This document shows, in pieces, positions 24,454 through 32,460 of a stretch of 32,528 nucleotides of DNA. The notes under the pieces were generated by a model that was not told the DNA's origin, did no database searches, and saw only the letters and a list, made by a program, of their open reading frames with translations. The DNA is from Bacteroides sp. (GTDB lineage: Bacteria > Bacteroidota > Bacteroidia > Bacteroidales > Muribaculaceae). The stretch lies in the NCBI GenBank assembly GCA_014801815.1, contig JAAVDM010000047.1:1-32528 (forward strand), in the 5' to 3' direction. The position numbers and the translations under genes were made by a program. The number at the start of each line of letters is the position of its first letter. The first letter of the stretch is position 1.

Positions 24454-25443
24454 TCAGAGATTGATGAGCCAGCGCTGATAAGTCACTCCGCTGCCACCTA
24501 AAGCTGATTTCTGACGCAAAAGACCATAATTGAGCACACGACCGGCCTGTTCATTGGAGGTTCCGAAGTCAAAGTAGCGTCGTGAGGCATAGACCTTGTG
24601 CAGCAGATAGTCGGTAAGCAGAGTAAGAAGCCCCAGCCGACGCCCTGTGTCTGTAGTAGCTATATACTGGCAGTGAGCCGTGATACCGGTGTCATAGATA
24701 CACACGCCTGCGTGCATCACACCGTGAAGTGTGGCTGCGAATAAACGTATATTATCCGGGAAACGCTCCTGAAGCAGCTTCATCTCTTCGGCTGTATGGA
24801 CAGGAGCCGCATCATGACGTTCCTGCAGGCAGGCTGACAGCATAGACCAAAATAAGTCTATATCTTCAGTAGGCCCTACAACAGCACCGGAAGCGGCTGC
24901 CTTACGGAGATGACGACGCTGAAGAGTATTGAATCCCGGGTCGGCGGCAAGATTAACCGTACATGACAGATTACATTCGGTAAGAACCGCTTTGTGACGG
25001 AACAGAGCATAAATATCTTCCTGAGCCGGTTGACGGGTATATATCCAAGGTATCGGTTTATAGTCTATGGCAGATATTCCCGACTGTCGACAATAGTCAG
25101 CGGCAAGACCGAACACTTCGAGCATATCATTACCGTCAAAATGTCGGCACGGCACTATCCAGCCGCCGTAAGTCAGTCCCTGATGTGAGTGCAGTACTCC
25201 GTCAGAAGTTATATTGGCGGGCAACAGAGCCAGCGGACGACCGTCTTTCAGCGCCACAAGTGAGCAATCGCTGAAGCGATCGCTATGATAGTCCATATAG
25301 CCACGTGTGAGAAGAAATGTACCGTTTGCCGAAGTCTGCACCAGATTATCCCATATATCCTGCATTTCCGGAGCATAGCGTACTATACTCCAGCCTCGCG
25401 AGGATAAGAAGACTGACGGTAACGCATTAGTCTGTTCACTCAT
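24454..25443 (-). CDS. FemAB/BioF2-like GNAT acyltransferase
   Basis: The 329-residue protein shows the double-GNAT pattern of the BioF2-like acetyltransferase family: an N-terminal half with TSANGTFLLTRGYMDYHSDRF, and a C-terminal half with RLFAATLHGVMHAGVCIYD and ending FDFGTSNEQAGRVLNYGLLRQK. Relatives transfer acyl or aminoacyl groups to glycans or wall precursors. Between the EnvC-like gene (8 nt upstream) and the GtrB-like gene (4 nt downstream) it is likely part of the same transcript, and it could decorate the glycan made by the cluster. Substrate unknown. Confidence 0.82.
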   Translation of the reverse strand: MSEQTNALPSVFLSSRGWSIVRYAPEMQDIWDNLVQTSANGTFLLTRGYMDYHSDRFSDCSLVALKDGRPLALLPANITSDGVLHSHQGLTYGGWIVPCRHFDGNDMLEVFGLAADYCRQSGISAIDYKPIPWIYTRQPAQEDIYALFRHKAVLTECNLSCTVNLAADPGFNTLQRRHLRKAAASGAVVGPTEDIDLFWSMLSACLQERHDAAPVHTAEEMKLLQERFPDNIRLFAATLHGVMHAGVCIYDTGITAHCQYIATTDTGRRLGLLTLLTDYLLHKVYASRRYFDFGTSNEQAGRVLNYGLLRQKSALGGSGVTYQRWLINL

Positions 25444-25451
25444 GACGGATG

Positions 25452-27365
25452 TTATTTTATCCAGTTCATCGGGTTCTGAGTCTCACGGTTCTTCCATACT
25501 TCAAAATGAAGTGTACTGTGTTTACCGCCATCCCCATCTTTGACAAGTGACCCGAGCACCTGACCCTGTGTGACCGAATCGCCCGATTTGACATTGGCCG
25601 TGCTTATATGGCCGTAAACGGTCACATAATTACCGTGATTAACCATAACGACAGTCTGATAGTCAGGCATTATAAATACTGCCGATACCTTACCTCCATA
25701 TACGGCCTTGACCTGTGCGCCGGGACTTACCTCTACGTCAATGCCAAGATTGTCATACATAACATCCGGCAGACCCGGATAAGGATGACGGCCAAAGGGA
25801 CTGATAACACGGAATGCACCGCTGACAGGACGTGGCAACTGACCTTTCATCTTCTCGAAATTGCCATGAGCGGACGATGCTGATGACGAAGCCGACGACG
25901 TAGCTTTGGAAGCCGATGCCGCAGATTTTGCAGGTTTATTACCGTCCGACTTATCATTATGATTTTTACGATGGCGTGCCGAAGCGTATGACTCGGACTT
26001 GCTGTCCTTGGATTTAGCCTGTGCTGTCTCGACTTTCTTGGGAGCGGGTACTTTTGTATCCTTTTCTTTCTTATCCTTAGCGGCAGGTTTGTTTGCCTGA
26101 GCCAGTTTGCGTTCCTGCTCGGCTTTGGCTTTAGCGGCTGCTTCGGCCTTGGCTTTAGCCTCAGCCTTTGCCTTTGCTTCAGCTTTAGCACGCGCCTCGG
26201 CTTCCGCTTTAGCTTTAGCACGTGCGGCAGCCTCAGCTTTAGCCTTTGCCTCAGCCGCAGCTTTGGCACGCGCTTCGGCTTCCGCTTTAGCCTGCTCCTG
26301 TGCTATCAGCTGTGCAATACGATTACCGAGTGCGTTAGCTTCCGCTTGTTTGTGTTCAAGATGTGTGCGCAGTGCCTGGCCATTCTGACGCAGTTCAGCT
26401 ACCATCGAATCCTGTCGCGCATACTGTGATTCAAGCTGGCGCTGGGTCTGACGCTGACGTTGTAGCGCCACTTCTTGCTCACGTCGTGCTACAGCAAGAG
26501 TATCCTGCTGGAGCCGGAGCAATTCGACACGACGGTCAAGCTCGGCACTCTGATTCTTACGCCAGTCGGAAAACTGACCTAAATAACGCATACGCCTGAG
26601 AGCCTGATTAAGATTATCCGATGAGAAAATAAATGCAAGCTGCGAATTACGCTTCTTGCCAGCACGTACTTTCCGGATAGCATCGAGATATTTCTCCCGC
26701 AGACGCTCAAGTTCGGCCTGATTACCGCCTATCTCACTTTCAAGTTTACCGATATTACTCTGCAGTTTTGTCACCTGAGCCGCTATCGTACCTGCCTGTA
26801 CCTTTGAAGCATCAATATCGGTACCGATACGACTGAGTTCACCGAGATTCTTTTTAACCTTAGCTTCGTTTTCCTTTATCTGCTCTTGGGTGGTGCGTAT
26901 CTCCTGCTGTGTAGCCTGTTGCTGACGTTTGACATCGGCCGAGGTTTCGACAGGCTGCTGTTTCTTAGCCGGAGCCTTACCGCCTTTCTTTTTCTTCTGT
27001 GCCGGAGCTGTGGAAGTGGAGGCAGCGTCTTTCTTAGCCGGAGCGGCCTTACCCTTACCGGAAGTGTTTTTTGATGTGCCTGTCGTTTGCTTAGTCTGAG
27101 TAGCCGGCTTAGTCTGACCGACTTGCTTGGTTTGGCCCGACTGTTTATTAGATTGCTTAGTCTGACCGGTCTGTTTAGTCTGATTAGATTGCTTAGTCTG
27201 ACCAGTCTGTTTAGTCTGATTAGATTGCTTAGTCTGGCCGGTCTGCTTGGTCTGATTATTCTGTTTGGTCTGTTTAGTCTGTGCAACAACCGTACCGACC
27301 CATTGCGGGGTGTCGGCACAGATAGTTGCGAGCAGCAGGGCGAAAATAATAATTAATCGGTTCAT
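25452..27365 (-). CDS. EnvC-like murein hydrolase activator with degenerate M23 domain
   Basis: The 637-residue exported protein has a signal peptide (1-~29) and Gln/Thr/Lys/Asn/Gly repeats (~30-90, 12-residue unit QTKQTGQTKQSN). A Lys/Ala-rich linker, long coiled coils (~145-350) and an Ala-Lys-Glu helix-repeat (~355-425) follow. A C-terminal LytM/M23 domain runs from about 520 to 637. M23 peptidases use HxxxD and HxH to hold zinc. Here the first His is N539 (NLGID, Asp543 kept), H586 is present, and HxH reads T618-L-H620. Loss of two ligands is typical of EnvC, which activates cell-wall amidases during division instead of cutting itself. It lies in the dut-TPR-DUF4292 series. Confidence 0.9.
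   Translation of the reverse strand: MNRLIIIFALLLATICADTPQWVGTVVAQTKQTKQNNQTKQTGQTKQSNQTKQTGQTKQSNQTKQTGQTKQSNKQSGQTKQVGQTKPATQTKQTTGTSKNTSGKGKAAPAKKDAASTSTAPAQKKKKGGKAPAKKQQPVETSADVKRQQQATQQEIRTTQEQIKENEAKVKKNLGELSRIGTDIDASKVQAGTIAAQVTKLQSNIGKLESEIGGNQAELERLREKYLDAIRKVRAGKKRNSQLAFIFSSDNLNQALRRMRYLGQFSDWRKNQSAELDRRVELLRLQQDTLAVARREQEVALQRQRQTQRQLESQYARQDSMVAELRQNGQALRTHLEHKQAEANALGNRIAQLIAQEQAKAEAEARAKAAAEAKAKAEAAARAKAKAEAEARAKAEAKAKAEAKAKAEAAAKAKAEQERKLAQANKPAAKDKKEKDTKVPAPKKVETAQAKSKDSKSESYASARHRKNHNDKSDGNKPAKSAASASKATSSASSSASSAHGNFEKMKGQLPRPVSGAFRVISPFGRHPYPGLPDVMYDNLGIDVEVSPGAQVKAVYGGKVSAVFIMPDYQTVVMVNHGNYVTVYGHISTANVKSGDSVTQGQVLGSLVKDGDGGKHSTLHFEVWKNRETQNPMNWIK
27149..27260 (-). repeat. 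36-nt tandem repeats in the EnvC-like gene
   Basis: Three near-identical 36-nt units (about 27149-27180 partial, 27181-27216, 27217-27252) and a degenerate fourth encode the QTKQTGQTKQSN block. Units differ at only a few positions, so copy number may change by slippage; multiples of 36 keep the frame. Confidence 0.7.
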
Positions 27366-27402
27366 GAGTTGTTATGAGAGGAAGTGGTGGAGAGTGAGAA
27401 AG

Positions 27403-28314
27403 TCAGAAAGATTTGAGGAAATCTCTGAATGAAAGGCAACGGTATTTGACGCCGGGAGCAATAGGTGCGAAACCTTCCGTATTCCATTTGGGAGCCTTCA
27501 GTTCAAGCCGTGCGACATAGATACGTTCTCCTATGGCGGCAAGCACATCTATATCAGTAGCATCACCGTTACGGTTATACTCTGCGGTCACGCTATCATT
27601 ATCGGTAGAGTCTACTGTCACTATCACCGCGTCAAGTTCACCCCCGGCATCAGTAACAAAACCATAACTACAGCCTTCTATCTCAGCATCATGCTTCGGA
27701 AGGAGTAATCTGTTATCGGTTTCCTCTGCGACATAAATATCAAGCAGCGGAGCTGTATCAACATTCAACTGGCCACGCCCCGGAATGTTGATACGTCCTA
27801 ACAGCAGACACTGAAGTGTGGAAACATCAACCGGTACAGGACTGTCAGCCACAGCATAACTGCTGTATGTGCGGCCCATTTTGTTGATAGCCGTCACACT
27901 GTCGAGATTTGTTTCAAGTCTTCCGACCTCTCCGACGAAAGGAGCACGCACGGATATTGATACGGAAGAGTCACGTACCATATATATTCTGACACTTGGT
28001 GTCAGCGGTAGTCCTTCCATACGTAACTTTCCGTTCAGTTCGACCGTTTCCCAGTCAGTGTAACCGACCAGTATGCTATCCGTAAGGTTTGTAGCAGTCA
28101 TCGTATCCGCAACTGCGTAACCTTCGGGGAGCTCTTCGGCAGTGGGAGGTGTCTTATCTGTAATTTCACAGACTGTGTCAGGTGCGGGGGCCTCAATGAC
28201 TGTGATTTCCTCCTCACCGACAGTTGTTGTCAGCGGCTCACTATTCTGCGCTCCGGTATGCAGAGCTGTGAGCAGCATGACAGCTGTAAGAATGTTATAT
28301 ATTATCTTCTTCAC
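27403..28314 (-). CDS. DUF4292/LolA-like envelope protein
   Basis: The 303-residue product has a signal peptide ending HTGAQ (about residue 22), an acidic, Thr/Glu/Pro-rich stretch (~30-75) and then a strand-rich domain. In it, LNGKLRMEGLPLTPSVRIYMVRDSSVSISVRAPFVGEVGRL matches the DUF4292 pattern, a LolA/LolB-like fold in Bacteroidota. It is probably a periplasmic or outer-membrane lipid-handling protein. The gene sits 32 nt behind the TPR gene and 37 nt before the EnvC-like gene; this order is familiar from other Bacteroidales. Function beyond this is unproven. Confidence 0.82.
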   Translation of the reverse strand: MKKIIYNILTAVMLLTALHTGAQNSEPLTTTVGEEEITVIEAPAPDTVCEITDKTPPTAEELPEGYAVADTMTATNLTDSILVGYTDWETVELNGKLRMEGLPLTPSVRIYMVRDSSVSISVRAPFVGEVGRLETNLDSVTAINKMGRTYSSYAVADSPVPVDVSTLQCLLLGRINIPGRGQLNVDTAPLLDIYVAEETDNRLLLPKHDAEIEGCSYGFVTDAGGELDAVIVTVDSTDNDSVTAEYNRNGDATDIDVLAAIGERIYVARLELKAPKWNTEGFAPIAPGVKYRCLSFRDFLKSF

Positions 28315-28346
28315 TTCAAATTTGTGCTCTGTGGCGCCTCAAGGCA

Positions 28347-30167
28347 TCATTTTTTATGCGATTCAGGATAAAAATATGTACGGTGCTCCACTTTCTTTTT
28401 CAGCAGAGCGTTATCAGGCTCAAGCTCCAGCGCTTTCTCCCAATACATCACAGCCTCTTCCGGCTCCTGACACATAAAGAGAATATCACCGTAATGTTCG
28501 TAGAGTTCGGCTGAGGCCGAATCACGGGCCTCGGCTATCTCGATGGCTTTCTTCTGATACAGGCGTGCTTCCTCGAAGTGGCCTAACTTAAATTCTATCC
28601 ATGCATAAGTGTCGATATACGTATCATTATCCGGACTCTGATCAAGGGCACTGCGGCTCATAACCGAAGCTTGCTCAAGGTCTCCGCCCTCTTCGGTCAG
28701 AAAGTAGGCATAGTTATTGAGCGTCATCGGATTGTCGGGCATAAAGTAAAGAGAATTATCATAAGCGACAAACGCCTTGTCTTTCTCACCTGAAGTGTAA
28801 TAACTGTCTCCTAACATATTGTAGAGAGTCGACACTCGTATCAGACCGTCGTAATCGAGACGGTGACGCAGCCCGGAGTCTTCAATAGTACTGTCACTAT
28901 AGGCCTGGGGCATCACAGCCTTTATGCGGTCTATATAAATGACACGTGCCTTATCATGATAACCGGCCATACTGCAGGCGCTGGCATAGAGCAGTTGCAT
29001 ACCTTCGGCAGGCTGTTCTATGTGACTTAAAGCGGCTTCATAAGCTTTCATAGCTGCTTTAGGCTGTTCGTCGGACAAGTAATAGGTTATTAACTGCCCA
29101 CGATAAGTCTCTTCGGTGGGATTAAGATCGATAGCATAGGATATATGCTCTATGGCCTCACGCCAGTCACCTTTGGCAGCGCTGTAACGTGCTGCAAGGT
29201 CGAGTACGGCAGGTTCATGGGGATGCTGACGTTCCAGAGCGCTGAAGAGATAATCTCCGCGTTGTGTATCGGAATTGTCGCGTATGAGTGTCTGAAGATA
29301 CTCACTTAGTATCTGAAGTTTGTCTTCAAGTTCAAAATCTTCCGACAGCAGAGCGTCATATATGGCGCTGTCATAGGCCACCGAGTCGCCTCTGTCTTTA
29401 TAGAACCCCGCAAGTGTCATCTTGATAGCCCCGTTGTCCGGTTCAAGCTGTTCGGCACGGCGATAGTAGGTAAGCGCCGAATCGGGAAGTGCCAGAGCCT
29501 CGAACAGATTACCTTTGAGCATAAGGTAATCTGGTATGGTGGGCGATGACTCAATAAGCGAATTAACCTCGCGTATAGCTCCGGTGGTATCGTTGACAGC
29601 CATCAGATAGTTAAGTTTCTTTATGGTCAGCTGAGTCGATTTACCTTCAAGCCGTTCGTAGGTATTTAAAGCGTTAAGCGCACTGTCCACCTGACCTGTG
29701 GCCATATAAGAATCGGCGAGATGCACCAGAAGAGCGGTTTTGCCGGGATTCAGGTCAACGGTACGTTTGAATACCCTCACTGCCTCTTCGAGAGAATCGG
29801 TGTTGGCTGCCACATAAGCATAGAGCGACGATTCGAATATATCACCGGGATAACGGTCTATCAGAGCGCCCATAAGCGAAAAAGAACGTTTCACCTCGGC
29901 ACGGCTCTGCAGTGTGTCTATTTTGATGATAAGGCGTTTGGCTCCGAAGGAGTTTGCCGCTTCTTCATAGGTAGGATCGGCCTGATATGCCTTGCGGAAG
30001 TATTCATAGGCTTCGGCATTCTCGCCGGCGGCACTATGACGCACGCCCTCCATATAATAATAACGGGCTTTCTGACGCTGTGTGCTGCGCGGTTCCGGTT
30101 GGCTGACAGCAGCAGCTATCATGACCACCGTCAGAGACAGAACGCTGAGTAAGGTTTTAGGATTCAC
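28347..30167 (-). CDS. Exported tetratricopeptide-repeat protein
   Basis: The product carries many TPR units spread over its whole length, e.g. ARYYYMEGVRHSAAGENAEA, KTALLVHLADSYMATGQVDSA, DNPMTLNNYAYFLTEEGGDL and a final EEAVMYWEKALELEPDNALL. TPR arrays bind partner proteins. The GTG at 30167 gives a neat signal peptide (NPKTLLSVLSLTVVMIAAAV) and avoids overlap with dut. The longer ATG start at 30263 (638 aa) would overlap dut by 53 nt and put about 32 polar residues before it; I prefer the GTG but it is not certain. It probably works with the DUF4292 and EnvC-like proteins encoded downstream. Confidence 0.88.
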   Translation of the reverse strand: MNPKTLLSVLSLTVVMIAAAVSQPEPRSTQRQKARYYYMEGVRHSAAGENAEAYEYFRKAYQADPTYEEAANSFGAKRLIIKIDTLQSRAEVKRSFSLMGALIDRYPGDIFESSLYAYVAANTDSLEEAVRVFKRTVDLNPGKTALLVHLADSYMATGQVDSALNALNTYERLEGKSTQLTIKKLNYLMAVNDTTGAIREVNSLIESSPTIPDYLMLKGNLFEALALPDSALTYYRRAEQLEPDNGAIKMTLAGFYKDRGDSVAYDSAIYDALLSEDFELEDKLQILSEYLQTLIRDNSDTQRGDYLFSALERQHPHEPAVLDLAARYSAAKGDWREAIEHISYAIDLNPTEETYRGQLITYYLSDEQPKAAMKAYEAALSHIEQPAEGMQLLYASACSMAGYHDKARVIYIDRIKAVMPQAYSDSTIEDSGLRHRLDYDGLIRVSTLYNMLGDSYYTSGEKDKAFVAYDNSLYFMPDNPMTLNNYAYFLTEEGGDLEQASVMSRSALDQSPDNDTYIDTYAWIEFKLGHFEEARLYQKKAIEIAEARDSASAELYEHYGDILFMCQEPEEAVMYWEKALELEPDNALLKKKVEHRTYFYPESHKK

Positions 30168-30210
30168 TGTTACTTTCGGAGTTGGATTATTGCGGAGAGA
30201 GGAAATTTTT

Positions 30211-30657
30211 TCAGTTTGTACCGGTGTGACCGAAAGAGCCATCCTCGCGTTTGGTGCGGTCAAGCTCCCGGGTAGGCTCCCATGTCACATGCGAGTATTG
30301 TGTTATCACCATCTGACATATACGCTCTCCGTCGTTGACAACGAAGTCTTCCTGACCGAGATTAATAAGCACCACCCCTATCTCACCACGATAGTCGGCA
30401 TCAACAGTGCCGGGAGTATTGACAATACTGAGACCGTGTTTCAGCGCCAGTCCCGAACGCGGACGTATCTGACATTCGTAACCCTGCGGCAGCTGTATGG
30501 CTAGTCCCGTAGGTATAAGAGCGCGTTCAAGCGGCTTGAGTGTCACCGGTCCATCGGGAAGGTATGCACGCACGTCCATACCGGCGGCCTCGAATGTTGA
30601 ATAATCCGGCAGCGGATGATGACTCTTGTTTATTATCTTTACTTTAATTCTATCCAT
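30211..30657 (-). CDS. dut: dUTP diphosphatase (dUTPase)
   Basis: The 148-residue enzyme hydrolyses dUTP to dUMP and PPi, keeping uracil out of DNA and providing dTMP precursor. All five motifs of the trimeric all-beta family are present: AAGMDVRA (motif I), PRSGLALKHG (II), NTPGTVDADYRGEIGV (III with the catalytic Asp), the GERICQMVI segment (IV) and the flexible C-terminal REDGSFGHTGTN (V). The ATG at 30657 gives the standard N-terminus. It is the first gene of the minus-strand envelope block; no perfect promoter is visible in the 208 nt between it and the ferredoxin gene. Confidence 0.96.
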   Translation of the reverse strand: MDRIKVKIINKSHHPLPDYSTFEAAGMDVRAYLPDGPVTLKPLERALIPTGLAIQLPQGYECQIRPRSGLALKHGLSIVNTPGTVDADYRGEIGVVLINLGQEDFVVNDGERICQMVITQYSHVTWEPTRELDRTKREDGSFGHTGTN

Positions 30658-30801
30658 GGCTTTAATCTGTGCTTGAAGGATTATTTATGTAAGCTCGGGC
30701 ACATTACCTGTGTCTTAAAGAAACGTAGGCAAGGCACCCTTTATTCTAACCCATTGCAGTCGTGATTGGTTTAACGCGAGTTACCGTAAGATTATACAAG
30801 C

Positions 30802-30832
30802 ATCCCCGTCATGCCTCTGGCATGGCGGGGAT
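30802..30832 (-). terminator. Hairpin after the ferredoxin gene
   Basis: A 14-bp stem with one wobble pair (30802-30815 with 30819-30832) and a 3-nt loop lies 34 nt beyond the ferredoxin stop codon. The minus strand continues TTGTATAA, a weak T-tract. It probably separates the ferredoxin transcript from dut. Confidence 0.65.
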
Positions 30833-30865
30833 ACGTTGACGGTTGCCTTGTCATCTGTGAGCTTA

Positions 30866-31033
30866 TCAGCCCTCGGTGATAGCGTCGCTGGGGCAAACCT
30901 GTGCACAGCTACCGCAGCTGATGCAAGTATCGGGATCGATGTGATAGATCTCGCCCTCAGAGATAGCCTCTACGGGGCATACAGGCTGGCAGGTGCCGCA
31001 AGCTATACAGTTGTCGCCAATTACGTAAGCCAT
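30866..31033 (-). CDS. Small 2[4Fe-4S] ferredoxin
   Basis: The gene encodes only 55 residues, starting MAYVIGDN. Two motifs of four cysteines, CxxCxxCxxxCP (C9, C12, C15, C19 and C37, C40, C43, C47), bind two [4Fe-4S] clusters as in clostridial-type ferredoxins. Each pair of motifs is arranged symmetrically (CIACGTCQPVCP and CISCGSCAQVCP). Such ferredoxins carry electrons between pyruvate:ferredoxin oxidoreductase, hydrogenases and Rnf-type complexes in anaerobes. It has its own strong promoter and a terminator hairpin, so it is likely a highly expressed monocistronic gene. Confidence 0.95.
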   Translation of the reverse strand: MAYVIGDNCIACGTCQPVCPVEAISEGEIYHIDPDTCISCGSCAQVCPSDAITEG

Positions 31034-31082
31034 AGTTATGTTTCTTTAAAGTTAATTAGTTATTTAGATTTATTTAGCATGA

Positions 31083-31114
31083 CAAAATTAGGTCTTTATT
31101 ATGGTTTACCCAAA
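31083..31114 (-). promoter_or_regulatory. Promoter of the ferredoxin gene
   Basis: On the minus strand TTTG (31114-31111), 20 nt and TAATTTTG (31090-31083) fit the Bacteroidetes consensus completely, the same elements and spacing as at pyrE. The start should be near 31077, giving a leader of about 45 nt. Confidence 0.85.
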
Positions 31115-31199
31115 CCTTACGGCCATTTTCAGGCATAATTTATACTGAGTCCAAATTAACTTCTGTATCCGGTATAGAGCCGTAATGAGTTTTTTTAAT

Positions 31200-31207
31200 T
31201 AAATTTG
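31200..31207 (+). promoter_or_regulatory. Candidate -7 element of the right-end glycosyltransferase
   Basis: TAAATTTG matches TAnnTTTG and is about 55 nt before the ATG at 31262. No TTTG-like -33 element is found at the right distance, so this is only a candidate. Confidence 0.35.
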
Positions 31208-31261
31208 TACATTCTGCCGTCAGTACTGATACAGTAGCCGGCTCTTAACCCTATAAATATC

Positions 31262-32017
31262 ATGACTATGACACCACAACCTTTGTTCTCGATTATTACC
31301 GTCACCTATAATGCCGCCGATACGGTAGGTGTTACAGTAGAGTCGGTACGCAACCAGACTTTCGGCGATTTCGAACACATAATTGTCGATGGTGCCTCGT
31401 CTGACAATACTATTCAGATAGCCCGTACCGCCGGTGACCGGCGTCTTGTTATCCACAGCGAGTCTGACAAGGGTCTCTACGACGCTATGAACAAAGGTCT
31501 CGGCATGGCACGCGGTCAGTACGTTCTTTTTCTCAATGCCGGCGATACTTTCCATTCTCCGCAGTCGCTTGAACATTATTCCGAAGGGGCACAACGTGAC
31601 GCCGACATCATATACGCCGATACGGTACTTGTCGATGCCGAACGCAATGTCATCGGGCCGCGTCATCTGTCAGCACCGAAAGTTCTGACCCGCTCCTCCT
31701 TCTCACACGGTATGCTAATCTGTCATCAGGCATTTATGGTACGCCGCTCATTAGCTCCTAAATATAATCTCGATTACCGTTTCTCGGCCGATTATGACTG
31801 GACTATACGCTGCATTGAGCGCACTATACCGCGCAAATGCCACAATCTCGACAGCATCGAAATCGACTACCTCTCCGAAGGCCTTACCACCGCCAATCAC
31901 CGCGCATCACTGCGTGAACGCTTCAACATCATGTGCCGACACTACGGCACCTCTCTCACTGTCTGGCGCCATGTCGGATTTCTCGGCCGTGCCGCCTCCC
32001 GCAAATTCAGCAACTGA
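31262..32017 (+). CDS. Family 2 glycosyltransferase (WcaA-like)
   Basis: The 251-residue enzyme has a full GT-A domain: FSIITVTYNAADTVGVTVESV, IIVDGASSDNT, DKGLYDAMNKGLGMARGQYVLFLNAGDTF with the metal-binding region, and a C-terminal FSADYDWTIRCIE segment. It belongs to the short GT2 enzymes common in capsule and O-antigen loci. It stands alone between the ferredoxin gene and the rRNA-proximal repeats, divergent from ferredoxin, with its own terminator. A second ATG lies at 31268. The donor sugar is unknown. Confidence 0.92.
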   Translation: MTMTPQPLFSIITVTYNAADTVGVTVESVRNQTFGDFEHIIVDGASSDNTIQIARTAGDRRLVIHSESDKGLYDAMNKGLGMARGQYVLFLNAGDTFHSPQSLEHYSEGAQRDADIIYADTVLVDAERNVIGPRHLSAPKVLTRSSFSHGMLICHQAFMVRRSLAPKYNLDYRFSADYDWTIRCIERTIPRKCHNLDSIEIDYLSEGLTTANHRASLRERFNIMCRHYGTSLTVWRHVGFLGRAASRKFSN

Positions 32018-32025
32018 CTATAAAG

Positions 32026-32066
32026 GCCGTCCACTTCCGGTATAATTATATACGAAAGCGGACGGC
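32026..32066 (+). terminator. Terminator of the right-end glycosyltransferase
   Basis: GCCGTCC (32026-32032) pairs with GGACGGC (32060-32066). The stem extends inward through CTT/AAG and GTATA/TATAC with small mismatches, and T-rich sequence (TCTGTTTTATATT) follows. It lies 9 nt after the stop codon. Confidence 0.75.
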
Positions 32067-32080
32067 TCTGTTTTATATTA

Positions 32081-32425
32081 CCCAGAGGCCGCGTAATTAT
32101 AAATCTTATAAGTCTTATAAAATTTATATGATAGCAGCAGCTTAACAGAAGAAAGCGCTGACTGCCCAGAGGACGCGTCATCATAAGTCTTATAAATCTT
32201 ATAAGTCTTATAAAATTTATATAATAGCAACAGCTTAACAGAAGAAGGCGCTAACTACCCGAAGGCCGCACATCATTATAAGTTTTATAAGATTTATAAG
32301 ATTTATATGATGACAACAGCTAAACAGAAGAAGACGCCGACTGCCCGGAAGCCGCGTCGCGTCATTATAAGTCTTATAAAATTTATATGACTTATAAGAT
32401 TTATATGATAACAGCAGCCAAAAAA
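32081..32425. repeat. Minisatellite of four 84-93 bp units beside the rRNA operon
   Basis: Four tandem units begin with a CCC-containing motif at 32081, 32165, 32258 and 32344, with periods of 84, 93 and 86. Each unit has a GC-rich part (CCCAGAGGCCGCG-like), an AT-rich part built from smaller CTTATAAG/TTATAAGTC sub-repeats, and an AACAGAAGAAG-like end. Unit length varies through the number of AT-rich sub-repeats. The array contains no gene and is separated from the 5S gene only by the rRNA terminator; it occupies most of the 443-nt gap after the glycosyltransferase. Confidence 0.8.
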
Positions 32426-32452
32426 AGAAGCCTCCGATTGCTCGGAGGCTTC
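32420..32452 (-). terminator. Intrinsic terminator of the rRNA operon
   Basis: On the minus strand an 11-bp GC-rich stem (32427-32437 with 32442-32452) with a 4-nt loop is followed by seven T residues (32426-32420). It is directly downstream of the 5S gene. Confidence 0.9.
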
Positions 32453-32460
32453 GTCGTAAG

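Noticed and set aside
17974..25443. Complete capsule or O-antigen synthesis locus
   Set aside because: No Wzy polymerase, no nucleotide-sugar synthesis genes, no initiating phosphoglycosyl transferase and no Wza/Wzc are present, so it is only a partial glycan cluster.
25452..25800. Active M23 endopeptidase
   Set aside because: Two of the zinc ligands are replaced (N539, T618), so the domain is more likely regulatory.
26107..26388. Ala/Ser-rich plus-strand frame
   Set aside because: Antisense of the Ala-Lys-Glu repeat in the EnvC-like gene.
27087..27356. Leu/Ser-rich plus-strand frame resembling a membrane protein
   Set aside because: Antisense of the QTKQ repeat block; hydrophobicity is a product of the complementary codons.
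30658..30780. Promoter for dut
   Set aside because: TACGTTTC on the minus strand is one base off the -7 consensus, but no -33 element stands at the right distance.
32081..32425. CRISPR array
   Set aside because: The units are contiguous tandem copies of 84-93 bp without unique spacers of constant length, and no cas gene is near.
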